Source of the DNA: Paracoccaceae bacterium | Lineage (GTDB): Bacteria; Pseudomonadota; Alphaproteobacteria; Rhodobacterales; Rhodobacteraceae | Direction: 5' to 3' | Assembly (NCBI GenBank): GCA_020447005.1 | Contig: JAGRDO010000070.1 | Coordinates: forward strand, 1-52,158 | DNA: 52,158 nt | Shown: piece after piece, positions 16,219 to 25,434 of the stretch | Numbering within the stretch: position 1 is the stretch's first letter | How the letters are laid out: each line of letters starts with the position of its first letter | Position numbers and translations under genes: made by a program | The notes under the pieces: generated by a model | Told to the model about the DNA's origin: nothing | The model's database searches: none | Seen by the model: the letters and a program-made list of their open reading frames with translations, nothing else

Positions 16219-17124
16219 ATGCCGCGCCGCCGCCTGCACAGTTTCCGTATGCCTGCCGTCCTGTTGTCCATTTTCGTGGTTCTTGTACCTGGCCTTGCAC
16301 GGGCCGCAGAGCTTTTACCGCTCGGCACCTATGACTGGAGCGAGCCGGATGATGAGTTTGGAGGCTTCTCGGCACTTGTGATCGCGGCGGATGGCGGATC
16401 GTTCTACGCAGCCAGCGACCGGGGCGAACTTTACCGGGCAACGGTCAATCGCGATGGTTCGGGCAAGATCGCAAGCGTAAGGGGTATCTGGCACGACCGT
16501 TTCCAGGGAAACAGGGGCAAACCAGTTTCCGGCTTTACCGCCGATGCCGAAGCAATGGCGACCGACCGCGAGGGGCGGCTTGTCGTGGCCTTTGAAAGCT
16601 ATGCCCGCATCGCGGCCTATTCGCCGCCTGACATGATGCCGGTGGCCTTGAGTTCCTGGGACCGGTTCAAGGCAATCTGGGGCAATGAAGGGTTCGAAAG
16701 CCTTCTTGTTCTGCCGGATGATCGGCTGATGGTCATAGTCGAGGCACAGAGCAATGGGGGGTATCCCACCTACATCGAGGAAGGTGGCGAATGGCAGGCC
16801 GGTCCGCCTTTGCCCGTGCCGGATGACTTTCATGCGGTTGACGCGACGATCGGACCGGATGGCAAGGTCTATCTTCTGGAGCGGCGCCATAGCCTGATCA
16901 CTGGCTATCAAAGCAGGGTCCGGCGTCTTGCCTTGCCCGATGATGGCGTCTGGCGCGACGCCGCAGATGAACTTCTTTTGACCCGCCCGGGCGAGCTCGA
17001 CAATATGGAGGGGATTGGCCTTTGGCGGACATCCGGTGGCAGAACGATTGTCACATTGATATCGGATGACAATTTTTCACCCTTTCAGCGAACCATAATT
17101 GCCGAATACGAACTGAATGAGTAA
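16219..17124 (+). CDS. Secreted esterase-like activity of phytase family protein
   Basis: This is a 301-residue exported protein. Residues 1-30 form a signal peptide (basic start MPRRRLHSFR, hydrophobic core, ending GLARAAE). The mature part resembles the PF13449 'esterase-like activity of phytase' beta-propeller, with FGGFSALVIAADGGSFYAAS near the start and the acidic segment DNMEGIGLWR near the end. ATG 16219 is chosen because an AGGA site precedes it and the signal peptide begins there; the frame is open upstream. Catalysis on a particular ester or phosphate is not established for this family. Its place in a glycan cluster suggests a periplasmic role. Confidence 0.78.
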   Translation: MPRRRLHSFRMPAVLLSIFVVLVPGLARAAELLPLGTYDWSEPDDEFGGFSALVIAADGGSFYAASDRGELYRATVNRDGSGKIASVRGIWHDRFQGNRGKPVSGFTADAEAMATDREGRLVVAFESYARIAAYSPPDMMPVALSSWDRFKAIWGNEGFESLLVLPDDRLMVIVEAQSNGGYPTYIEEGGEWQAGPPLPVPDDFHAVDATIGPDGKVYLLERRHSLITGYQSRVRRLALPDDGVWRDAADELLLTRPGELDNMEGIGLWRTSGGRTIVTLISDDNFSPFQRTIIAEYELNE

Positions 17125-17183
17125 CCGGAGCAGGCGGATGAGCCCGCAACACGGGCATTGATCCGGAAAGCAAGGGAAATCGA

Positions 17184-18392
17184 ATGCGGCAAACCGATAC
17201 CAGGCGCGTTTTGATGGTGGTCGAGAACCTGCCTGTTCCACTGGACCGGAGGGTATGGCTCGAAGCGACCACGCTGCGGGCGGAAGGCTATGAGGTCAGC
17301 ATCATCTGCCCGACCGGTCGAGGATGGGACAAGCTCCGGGAAACCATCGACGGGATCCACATCTATCGCTACCCCGAACCGGTCGAAGCCCATTCCGGCG
17401 CCATCGCCTATGCGCGCGAATATCTCTGGTCACTGATGCACTGGTTCCGGCTGGCGCGCACGGTTCGGCGCGAACAGGGATTTGACGTGATCCATGGCTG
17501 CAATCCGCCCGATCTGGTCTTTCTGCTGGCCCTTTGGCACAGGCCACGCGGGGTGCGCTACCTCTTCGATCATCATGACGTCTGCCCCGAGCTTTTCGAA
17601 GCGAAGTTCGATCGTCAGGGGCTTCTCTACAAAGTCATGCGCATCTGGGAACGGATGACATTCGCCACCGCTTCGGTCTCGATCGCGACAAACGAGAGCT
17701 TTCGCGAAATCGCGATCCGGCGCGGCAGGATGGCACCCGAGGATGTATTTGTCGCGCGTTCGGCCCCGAAGGTGGAAAAGTTCGAAATCCGCCCGGCCGA
17801 TCCCGAAATGCGCAAAGGGGCGGGGACCGTCCTTGGCTATGTCGGCGTCATCGGTCAGCAAGAAGGAATGGATCTTCTTGTCGAAGCCGCCCGGCACCTG
17901 ATCCGGGACCTTGGCCGCAAGGATGTGCATTTCATCATCGTGGGTTTCGGGCCGGAACTTCCTGCGGTTCAGGCCGATGTCACCGCCAAAGGGTTGGATG
18001 AGCACTTCACGTTCACCGGGCCGCTTTACGGCGAAGACCTCTTGCGCGCGCTGAATTCCTGCGACATCGGCGTCAGCCCTGACCCCAAGAACGCGATGAA
18101 CGACATCTCGACCATGAACAAGGTCATGGAATACATGACCTTGGAAATGCCGGTGGTTCAATTCGACCTGAAAGAGGGGCGCGCTTCGGCCGGTGAGGCG
18201 TCCCTTTATGCCCGGGCCAATGACCCGGTGGATTTCGCCGCAAAGATCGCTGAACTGATGGACGCGCCCGACAGGGCGGCGGAAATGGGACGGATCGGGC
18301 GCAAGCGGGTATTGGAGCGGCTGAGCTGGGCGCATTCAATTCCCAATCTGCTTGCCGCCTATGACCGGATCTTCGACCGGATGGGAAGGTAG
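17184..18392 (+). CDS. GT4-family glycosyltransferase
   Basis: This is a 402-residue cytoplasmic glycosyltransferase of the GT-B fold. The N-terminal acceptor domain begins RRVLMVVENLPVPLDRRVWL. The C-terminal donor domain has LGYVGVIGQQEGMDLLVEAA (about residues 213-232), FIIVGFGPE, and the GT4 motif region with EYMTLEMPVVQFDL (about 315-328), where the E-x7-E acidic motif is expected. It resembles WbuB-type sugar transferases of surface polysaccharide loci. It follows the phytase-like gene by 60 bp and converges with the rhomboid gene. Confidence 0.9.
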   Translation: MRQTDTRRVLMVVENLPVPLDRRVWLEATTLRAEGYEVSIICPTGRGWDKLRETIDGIHIYRYPEPVEAHSGAIAYAREYLWSLMHWFRLARTVRREQGFDVIHGCNPPDLVFLLALWHRPRGVRYLFDHHDVCPELFEAKFDRQGLLYKVMRIWERMTFATASVSIATNESFREIAIRRGRMAPEDVFVARSAPKVEKFEIRPADPEMRKGAGTVLGYVGVIGQQEGMDLLVEAARHLIRDLGRKDVHFIIVGFGPELPAVQADVTAKGLDEHFTFTGPLYGEDLLRALNSCDIGVSPDPKNAMNDISTMNKVMEYMTLEMPVVQFDLKEGRASAGEASLYARANDPVDFAAKIAELMDAPDRAAEMGRIGRKRVLERLSWAHSIPNLLAAYDRIFDRMGR

Positions 18393-18404
18393 CCCGGCCC
18401 CGTT

Positions 18405-18983
18405 CTACCGCCGAAGCGCGGCCCCGAGCAGAAGCCCGGCGGCGCAGCCGCCAAGATGCACCTGCCACGCAAGCCCGCCAAGCGCATCGGCCAGCAGCAC
18501 CACACAAAGAACGATCAGGATGTTCGGCGTGGACCAGCGCCCTTCGCCAGCCGCCATGGTGGCGCCCGCCAGCGCGAAGATCGCGCCAGAAGCGCCGACC
18601 GTCGCCGTGGCGGCCGGGGCCAGCATCGTGAAGACCAGAGCGCCGGCAATCTGCCCGAGACCGTAGACAACGGCCGTCCGGATCAATCCATGCCGGCGCA
18701 AAAGGCCCGGCATGAACGCGACAAGCCCGGCGCCATTTACCGCCAGATGTGCCGGACCTTCATGTATCAGACCGTAAGTCAGGAACATCACCCATGCCTG
18801 ACCGGAGAAAAGCGGCGTCCAATCCGCCAGCAGACCGGGCCAGAATGCGCCCCATTCATAAGCTGTCAATCGCAGGTCAGCCTTGCCCCAGATGCCAAGA
18901 TCGGCGCCGCTCAGCACCAGTTCCGGCAGCGCCAGAAAAAGCAGGAAGAGGGCCGTGACGATGGCAGCGCCGCGCCGTGTCAT
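18405..18983 (-). CDS. Rhomboid-family intramembrane serine protease
   Basis: This is a 192-residue, six-helix-type rhomboid. The catalytic dyad is Ser132 in VGASGAIFAL and His176 in WQVHLGG. The H-x3-N element of helix 2 is present in HLAVNG (His79, Asn83). ATG 18983 (MTRRGAAIVT) is the first good start. It lies only 14 nt behind the exosortase gene on the same strand and is almost certainly in that transcript. It could simply be a housekeeping rhomboid, or it could process proteins handled by the exosortase. Rhombosortases, which are rhomboids that process GlyGly-CTERM proteins, are of similar size. Confidence 0.88.
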   Translation of the reverse strand: MTRRGAAIVTALFLLFLALPELVLSGADLGIWGKADLRLTAYEWGAFWPGLLADWTPLFSGQAWVMFLTYGLIHEGPAHLAVNGAGLVAFMPGLLRRHGLIRTAVVYGLGQIAGALVFTMLAPAATATVGASGAIFALAGATMAAGEGRWSTPNILIVLCVVLLADALGGLAWQVHLGGCAAGLLLGAALRR

Positions 18984-18997
18984 CTTATGGGCGGCGA

Positions 18998-20605
18998 TCA
19001 GAATGGTACGAAACGCGGCATGGGAAGAAGGCTCTGGCGGATGAAATCCAGCAGCCTCGTCTCGGCAATCTCGACACTTTCGTCCGGCCCGATGGGTGTC
19101 ACGTACCGGATAAGGGCACCATCCGACCGGCCAAGCGCAAGGCTGTCCCAAAGGACGGCGAGCTTGGCGCGGACATCGTTCGGAACCCGCCGTCCCCTGC
19201 CCTCGAACCAGTAATAGACCAGTTGCTTGGACAGACCTTTCTGGATCACGGCCCGGTTTGCCTTGAACGCGCCATAGCCCACATCGGTCAAGTCCAACGA
19301 CACTTCCTGAAGGCTGAAGACTTCCCAGCCACCGGCCGGCAAACAGACTTCCGGGGAATGGATCCCCTGCCCTTCCGTCTGCTTGTCATACCAGGCGACA
19401 AACAGGCTGATGGGCTGCTCGACAGCTGAATTCTGAAAGAATGCGTTGATGTAATCGTCAGCCGCCAGAACTTTTTCCACATCGGGTTCCAGCGGAAAGG
19501 TCACGCTTTGCCAGTCGCCAATTGTCCGCGGGTAAAGCGCCAGGGGCTCGCGGTCCGGGGCAGCGGCCTGCGGCGCGGGCAATGTAAGCCAGGCCAAAGA
19601 TACGGCCGCGGTCAGTGCCATGGCCGAAGCCAAACCTGCTGTGGCGGGCAAGGTAAGGACGCGCGCCAGTATCGCGCCGAAACCCTCAAAATCGAGATCG
19701 ATCGCCTCTGATAGCGGCATCGGCTTCGGCGTTGTTCTTTGCAGAACGACTGCCATCGAAAACAGGATTGCGATACAGATCAGGAATATCACCCAGCCTT
19801 CGAAGAAGTGAAGAAAACCGTCGGCCTGTTCGATCCCGTATCGATCCACCAGAATGCCGATCACGCCAATTCGGACGGAGTTCATAAGCACCGTCAAGGG
19901 CGCTGCCGAGATCAACAAGACCAGTTTATGCCAGATCGGTCCACGGTAGAGAATTGAGAACAGATAAGAAAAGCTGAGAATTGGGAAGAGGTAGCGCAGG
20001 CCCGAGCAAGCCTCGGCGACCTGAAGCTTGTAAACCCCGAGGTCAATGACATTGCCTTCGAGATACACCGCAACGCCGGCCAACTGCACGAACCAGACGC
20101 CAAGCGCCGAGGACACCCATTGCAGAAAGATGGTCAGCTTCCAGTAAAGGATTTGCGGCAGGGGCAGCATGAAAACCAGGTGAATGACGGGCAGCATATG
20201 CAGATGCCCGCGCTGCCAGCCGAAGATCGTGAGAACCACCCCTGCCACCCAGAGGATGAACGCATAGGTCACGATGTCTGGCACACGCATGAGATTGCCC
20301 AGCACCGCAACCAGCAGCGCCAGCATCAGCACGGCAAGGCCCGGCCACCGGGTTCTTTCGGCCCCGATCGCTTCCGGTTTCGCCCGGCGAAGCTCTCGCA
20401 GGAAGAGGTAAAGCGAAATGAGCGGGATCAAGGGGCCGTGGCTGTACTCTGCAGTCGACCAGGCCTTCAGCAACGATTGAAAGCCGATCCAGAAAATCGG
20501 CAATGATGCGACCAGCAGGGCCACAAAGAGCGCGAAACCCAGCCCGGGCAATGACGCTGAAGCGGGAACTGGGCGGAGTGAACTATGTGTCGATTGATCG
20601 CTCAT
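18998..20605 (-). CDS. xrtD: Exosortase of the XrtD (VPLPA-CTERM) type, fused to an EpsI-like domain
   Basis: Exosortases are inner-membrane transpeptidases that cleave proteins at a C-terminal sorting tag and are thought to pass them to a surface acceptor. This protein has 535 residues. The N-terminal part (about 1-290) has eight or so membrane helices and the catalytic set Cys200 in [13 protein letters not shown], Arg245 in NSVRIGVIG and His266 in LHFFEGW. The C-terminal part (about 320-535) is a soluble EpsI/DUF3485-like domain with [13 protein letters not shown]. This fusion, in a roseobacter-like context, fits the XrtD subtype, whose targets end in a VPLPA-containing tail. It is flanked by EPS export genes upstream and a rhomboid gene downstream. 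Confidence 0.9.
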   Translation of the reverse strand: MSDQSTHSSLRPVPASASLPGLGFALFVALLVASLPIFWIGFQSLLKAWSTAEYSHGPLIPLISLYLFLRELRRAKPEAIGAERTRWPGLAVLMLALLVAVLGNLMRVPDIVTYAFILWVAGVVLTIFGWQRGHLHMLPVIHLVFMLPLPQILYWKLTIFLQWVSSALGVWFVQLAGVAVYLEGNVIDLGVYKLQVAEACSGLRYLFPILSFSYLFSILYRGPIWHKLVLLISAAPLTVLMNSVRIGVIGILVDRYGIEQADGFLHFFEGWVIFLICIAILFSMAVVLQRTTPKPMPLSEAIDLDFEGFGAILARVLTLPATAGLASAMALTAAVSLAWLTLPAPQAAAPDREPLALYPRTIGDWQSVTFPLEPDVEKVLAADDYINAFFQNSAVEQPISLFVAWYDKQTEGQGIHSPEVCLPAGGWEVFSLQEVSLDLTDVGYGAFKANRAVIQKGLSKQLVYYWFEGRGRRVPNDVRAKLAVLWDSLALGRSDGALIRYVTPIGPDESVEIAETRLLDFIRQSLLPMPRFVPF

Positions 20606-20683
20606 TCCATCACAACGGTTTCAGGCACGAAACAGGTACCGGTATTCATTGGACCCCAACGACGCCCCCGATCCCGGGTCAGT

Positions 20684-22075
20684 TCATGGGCGGAACGAAA
20701 ACTTGCGGTCCAGCGTCAGGAAAATGGCATTGGACTGCGCGTCGTTCGCGACCGAGCTGTCGGTTCTGCGGCGCAGTTCGACGCCGCCGGTCATATCCCA
20801 ATCCTGCGTCAGGGAACGAGAATAGGTAGCCCTGAGCGTCGCCCGGTCGACCGTCGCGATCGCCGTGCCGCCGGCACCTTCCGAACGGCCCCAGTTAACC
20901 GTAACGCCAATCCTTGAGAGACTGTCGATATTGCGCCCGTAGGTCACATTTATCCGGGTGTCGAGCACATCCTGATTGACCGAGTTGGTGCTGACCGCAC
21001 GATTCAGCGATACCGTCACATCACTGTCCTTGAGCGCCAGCGAATAGGACAATGCCGCGATCGAATTGCTCTTTCCGCCGGGCGTGCGTGTAAGGCCGAG
21101 GCTTCCCGAAAGCTTGCCCGAAGGCAGCGTCAGATCGCGCCCGAACCGGAACGAGCTTCGCGTACCGTTCTGGTTCAAAGTCGTGTCGACGGTCGCGAAC
21201 ATCGATCCATTCGGCAATGATTTGGTCAAAGTCACGGCACCGGTCGTTCCGCTTCGCCCGGTCGAGCCCAGAAGGGTGTCGGTCTGCACGTCGGTCACAC
21301 CGATCCGGGCGTCAAGCACCAGCGTCTGGTCGATGTCCTGAACCACGCCAACTGAATAATCCGTCGTGACGCGATGGGTCTGGATGCCCGGCTCGTCGGC
21401 GTTGTAATCCTTGAGACCGTAATTGAGTTTCAGTTGCGTGACCGGCGATACTTTCATCGAGACGGTCGCATCTGCCGTGCTGGTACGATTGTCGAAAAGC
21501 TGTGGATTGGTCACGTTCGCATAGGCTTTGTCGTCATGCTTCAAAGCAAGCGAAAAGCCCAGCGGGCTGTTCAACCCGGTCTGGAGGGTAAGCCCGGCGC
21601 CGCGCTGGGTCAGCGTTCCGCCATCGTCGGTCAGCAAGCCATATTGCTGCTCTTCCTGCTCGACCTGAAACGGGTCGAGGAATTCACGGTCCACATGACG
21701 ATAGCGCAGGAACATCGACATGCGACTGTTTGCGGCGCTGCGCGAATAGTCCAGCTTGATGGTCGGATCTTCGAAACCCGACGTCGACCGCCCGGGAATA
21801 TCGGCATATCGCAGCACGGTCGATCCAGTGAGCGCAAAGGATTCCGTCGCCGTGACCGAGCTGAGACCAAAGGTGAATTTGTTGTCAAAGATCGTCGAGC
21901 TTCCGGCGCTGTTGACCTGAAGCTTGAAGTTGTCATCGCTTTTCAGCGATGAACTGACCCCGAGGTCCAACTGCCACCCACCCGGATTGCCAAGCCCTTG
22001 CGCAAGCGCTGCAATCGGAAGTGTGGCAGTTAACGCCGCGGCCAGCGCGATCTTGTTGTTTCTGCTCGTGCCCAC
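20684..22075 (-). CDS. Outer-membrane beta-barrel protein of the exosortase/EPS locus
   Basis: This is a 463-residue exported protein, probably an outer-membrane barrel. A signal peptide (TSRNNKIALAAALTATLPIA, ending ALAQG) is followed by many short amphipathic strands with alternating residues (for example FALTGSTVLRYADI and ATLRATYSRSLTQDWDMTGG). It ends in Phe-Arg-Pro after LDRKFSF, close to the aromatic C-terminal signature of outer-membrane proteins. GTG 22075 is chosen; a TTG at 22129 would overlap the upstream OPX gene. EpsL-type barrels commonly sit beside PEP-CTERM exosortases, and this is likely the functional equivalent. It may be the secretin-like exit or a structural partner of the exporter. 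Confidence 0.75.
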   Translation of the reverse strand: MGTSRNNKIALAAALTATLPIAALAQGLGNPGGWQLDLGVSSSLKSDDNFKLQVNSAGSSTIFDNKFTFGLSSVTATESFALTGSTVLRYADIPGRSTSGFEDPTIKLDYSRSAANSRMSMFLRYRHVDREFLDPFQVEQEEQQYGLLTDDGGTLTQRGAGLTLQTGLNSPLGFSLALKHDDKAYANVTNPQLFDNRTSTADATVSMKVSPVTQLKLNYGLKDYNADEPGIQTHRVTTDYSVGVVQDIDQTLVLDARIGVTDVQTDTLLGSTGRSGTTGAVTLTKSLPNGSMFATVDTTLNQNGTRSSFRFGRDLTLPSGKLSGSLGLTRTPGGKSNSIAALSYSLALKDSDVTVSLNRAVSTNSVNQDVLDTRINVTYGRNIDSLSRIGVTVNWGRSEGAGGTAIATVDRATLRATYSRSLTQDWDMTGGVELRRRTDSSVANDAQSNAIFLTLDRKFSFRP

Positions 22076-22097
22076 ACCATTTGCCTTGTTTTTGGAG

Positions 22098-22733
22098 CTA
22101 TTCGAAAAGTTTTCGCTCGGGCACGACAATCACGTCGCCCGCGCGCAATACGATGACCGGCGCTTTCGCGCCACCCTGAACAGCCTTGTAGTTGTAGTGA
22201 TAAACCGTTTCCGTTCCGGTCTTGGAATCCGCCCGGCGAAGCTGGATGCGTTTGGTCGCCGCAAATCGTGTCAGGCCACCGGTGCTTGCCAGAAACTGAA
22301 GAAGCGTTGTGCCCGAATCCACGTCAATCTTGCCGGGGTTGTTCACTTCACCCAGCGCATAGACCGAAATGGTTCCGTATTTCGCCACGTTGGCGGCAGC
22401 GGCTTGGGCCGCGGCATTGTTGACGGCGCTGGTTGTCGCATTCAACTGGCCGACCGTCAGAAAGACCGTAGGCGGCGCCGCGAAGTTGGGTGCGAGGGCC
22501 CCGGCGATCTTGCTGCGCAGCGCTTCCAGGCTTTGCCCCGACGCCTTGACCGATCCTACCAGCGGCAGGCTGACATTGCCGTCAGGCAGCACCAGCAGAC
22601 TGCGGTTAAGGCTTGGATCCTCAAGGACTTCAAGCTGCAGCACATCCCCGCTCTGGATACGATAGGCGCTTTGCGCCATGGCCGCGGGAACAAGACAGAT
22701 GGCCAGCAACAGGCCAATCAGGGTTCTGAACAT
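22098..22733 (-). CDS. Polysaccharide export protein (OPX/Wza family) with SLBB domain
   Basis: This 211-residue periplasmic/outer-membrane export protein belongs to the Poly_export family. A signal peptide (MFRTLIGLLLAICLVPAAMA) is followed by YRIQSGDVLQLEVLEDPSLN, the start of the PES domain. An SLBB-like domain follows (ISVYALGEVNNPGKIDVDSG). No lipobox Cys is present, unlike typical Wza lipoproteins. An Ala/Asn-rich insert (about residues 100-117) separates the two domains. ATG 22733 is chosen; a GTG three codons upstream (22742) is also possible. It likely forms the outer part of the EPS channel with the chain-length protein encoded on the divergent arm. Confidence 0.87.
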   Translation of the reverse strand: MFRTLIGLLLAICLVPAAMAQSAYRIQSGDVLQLEVLEDPSLNRSLLVLPDGNVSLPLVGSVKASGQSLEALRSKIAGALAPNFAAPPTVFLTVGQLNATTSAVNNAAAQAAAANVAKYGTISVYALGEVNNPGKIDVDSGTTLLQFLASTGGLTRFAATKRIQLRRADSKTGTETVYHYNYKAVQGGAKAPVIVLRAGDVIVVPERKLFE

Positions 22734-22872
22734 TTTCGACACCCAAATAATATTCGATTCGACGCAAGACTAAGCGCAATTGCCGAGAATACAAATCCTT
22801 AACACAGACCAAGGTACGATCTGGCCGCGCATTGGGCCGGATCAGTGCCACGGCGGCAACACAATTTTGCAA

Positions 22873-25317
22873 TCAGTTACCGATTGTAACCCCTTCTGAG
22901 GACAATGCACGAATGTTTTCGCGCATCGACGCTGCAAACTTTGGTTCATCGCCGGTTGCTGCATCGACAAGATCCAACGCCAGTTCAAATTGACGCAGAG
23001 CATCGCTCTTGCGATCAAGCGCCAGATAGACCTCGGCAAGATGATATTGGACTGACGGGTCTTTCGGCAGGCCGGCGGCTGCGGGTTCCAGTTCGGCCAA
23101 TGCATCCTCGTTATTGCCGCGAAGATGCGCGATCCAGCCATAGGTATCCTGGTACGGGGCGAAACCGCTGCCGCGCAAACGCCGGGCAATGATTTCGGCA
23201 CGATCAAGACTGTCTTTGTCGGCACGGAAATTCGACAGAAGGCTCGCAAGGTTGTTGGCAACGACCGGGTTGCCGCTGTTTTCCTTGTACAGATCCTCAT
23301 AAATGGCGATTGCGCCGTCGATGTCCCCGGTTGCTTCCAGCAGGCCTGCCTTGGCCCATTTCAGCTCGCCGGACTGAGGATTGGCGGCCAGGGCCTTTTC
23401 GATAAGCTGGGCCGTTTCACCCCGCCGCGCTTCGTCCGAACCGACAACGCTTACCAAAGACAGCCAGACCGCCAGACGACTAGGGTCTTCCTTGACCAGA
23501 TCCCTGAACGTCTCTTCGGCCTTGCCCGCCTGCCCGGCAAGCACGCGAACGGATGCATCCACAAACCTGATTTCCGGGTTCTCGGCATCCTCTTTCATAA
23601 GATTGTCGGCATAGGCAAGTGCTCGGTCGATCTGACCGTTGTCGATATGGGTCCGGAGAATGGCGATCTTCGTGCCAATACTGTTATCGCCACTATCGAC
23701 CAGCCCCTGAAGGTAACCGACGGCGTCGTCTGTCTGTTTTTGCCCGGACAAGACGGCAGCCCGGATCCCGGCGGCAGCGCGCTTCAACTCTTCGTTGTCC
23801 GAAGTCTCCATCTCTTGCGCGACAGCGGTTGCGCGCGGCCAGTCTTTTAAGCGCAGATAGAGCTCACCCAGCGCCCGAAGCAGAATTGGCTCGCCCGGAG
23901 AAAGCCGCAGGGCGTCGATCAGGATCCCTTCAGCCGGCAACAATTTTCCGTCGGATACAAGGAACTGGGCATATCGCAGCGATTCTGCAGGTGCGCGCCC
24001 GGAGGCTTCAACCGCACGCGACAACATCTCGCGCGTCAGATCGCGATTTCCGTCGCGATCGTAACCCTGCGCCATCAATGTCATGATCTGGGCATCGCGC
24101 GGATCGTTGTCGAGAGCACGCCGCAACACGGCAATCGCGTCACCGACCTCGTCATCCTCGATCAGCCACGCCGCCTTCAGCTTGAGCGCTTCGGTTTCGC
24201 CGCTGTCCTCTGCCAGCACCTCATCCACATAGGCCTGCGCGCCGACAGGATTGCCTGTCATCGACAGCATTCGCGCCAGAGCGACCTTTGTTCGACGCGT
24301 TTCCTCTGACGAGGGTGAGGATTCGAGGATCGCCTTCATGTCGGCGATGGCCTTGTCCTTCTGGCCAGTATCAAAAAGGAAGCCAGCGCGCGCGGAACGT
24401 AATGCGGTGGTCCCCTGGCCGGACGCAATCGCGCGGTCCAGTTCGGCGAGTACGGCCTCTGCACCGCGTTGCTGGGACAAAAAGCGCACGAGGTTGAAAA
24501 TGTCCGCCTCGGTTCCACCCTCGATCCGGCCGCGCAGAAAAACCTCGGCCTTGTCGATCTGTTTTTTGGACACGTACCAACGGACCAGCGAATCTGCAAT
24601 TTCGGGCGCATCGGGGAAGCGCTTGATCATCTCGTTGAGGTTGGTCTCGACGCCTTCATCGTCGCCCTGCGCCGCAAGTATCGACAGCTTGTGCGCATAA
24701 AGCGCCCGGTTTTGCGGCGCGATCTGCAAAGCCAAATCAAGTTCGGCCAGTGCCGCCGGATAATCCTGCGCGCGAATACGGTCATCAATGATGACTTGGT
24801 GCAGGATCAGGTTCTTCGGGAACAGTTCGCGCAGTTTGCGCACCGTGTCGATGGCCGCCAACTGCTTGGTCACATCGTTGTTTTCAGTCGCCTGACCATA
24901 TTCGGCGGCAGCGACCAGGGCCTGATACTCCGCGTTGTCGGGTTTCAGATCGCGCGCGATGGTCGCATAGCGCAATCCTGTATCGAACTCCGACCGCTCG
25001 ATCGCGATCTCGGCCAGCGCCTTCAGCGCATCCTCGTCGTCCGGGTATTGCTCGACAAGCCGCAGATACTGGCTGAACGCCGCAGGGGCATCACCGCGTT
25101 CGCGTTCTATGCTGGCATAAAGGCGCCGGGCTTCCCGGTGCTTTCCGTTGAGCTTGAAGACATTTCGGAATTCGACCAGAGCGCGGTCGACATCGCCCTT
25201 GGCGATATAGGAAAGCCCCGATTGATAGTATTTCTCGGCGCGCTCTTCCGAATTGTCACATGCCGCCGGAACCAGCAGACAAAGCACCAGAAGTAGGGCC
25301 GACAATGGCTTCCGCAT
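22873..25317 (-). CDS. TPR-repeat lipoprotein of the exosortase/EPS system (PrsT-like)
   Basis: This large protein of 814 residues has a lipoprotein signal (MRKPLSALLLVLCLLVPAAC, Cys20) and then about 20 tetratricopeptide-type helical repeats to the end. Examples are YYQSGLSYIAKGDVDRALVE near residues 30-50 and the last repeat VQYHLAEVYLALDRKSDALR. Proteins of this size and layout accompany PEP-CTERM exosortase/EPS loci (PrsT family). In such loci they are thought to scaffold the export complex, as AlgK or PelB do. It is the second gene of the minus-strand series after the sugar transferase, with 117 bp between them. Confidence 0.85.
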   Translation of the reverse strand: MRKPLSALLLVLCLLVPAACDNSEERAEKYYQSGLSYIAKGDVDRALVEFRNVFKLNGKHREARRLYASIERERGDAPAAFSQYLRLVEQYPDDEDALKALAEIAIERSEFDTGLRYATIARDLKPDNAEYQALVAAAEYGQATENNDVTKQLAAIDTVRKLRELFPKNLILHQVIIDDRIRAQDYPAALAELDLALQIAPQNRALYAHKLSILAAQGDDEGVETNLNEMIKRFPDAPEIADSLVRWYVSKKQIDKAEVFLRGRIEGGTEADIFNLVRFLSQQRGAEAVLAELDRAIASGQGTTALRSARAGFLFDTGQKDKAIADMKAILESSPSSEETRRTKVALARMLSMTGNPVGAQAYVDEVLAEDSGETEALKLKAAWLIEDDEVGDAIAVLRRALDNDPRDAQIMTLMAQGYDRDGNRDLTREMLSRAVEASGRAPAESLRYAQFLVSDGKLLPAEGILIDALRLSPGEPILLRALGELYLRLKDWPRATAVAQEMETSDNEELKRAAAGIRAAVLSGQKQTDDAVGYLQGLVDSGDNSIGTKIAILRTHIDNGQIDRALAYADNLMKEDAENPEIRFVDASVRVLAGQAGKAEETFRDLVKEDPSRLAVWLSLVSVVGSDEARRGETAQLIEKALAANPQSGELKWAKAGLLEATGDIDGAIAIYEDLYKENSGNPVVANNLASLLSNFRADKDSLDRAEIIARRLRGSGFAPYQDTYGWIAHLRGNNEDALAELEPAAAGLPKDPSVQYHLAEVYLALDRKSDALRQFELALDLVDAATGDEPKFAASMRENIRALSSEGVTIGN

Positions 25318-25434
25318 GGTTATCCCTCAGTTCACCGAACCAACCGATACAGAAACACCGGTCCGGCGCTGTCACGCCCACCACCCAAGGCAAACTTGTC
25401 ATGAATCACGTCAAACGACAACTGTAGTGTCCGA

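Noticed and set aside
19480-19500. DnaA-box-like TTTTTCCACA
   Set aside because: It lies inside xrtD and has one mismatch; no AT-rich region or further boxes accompany it.
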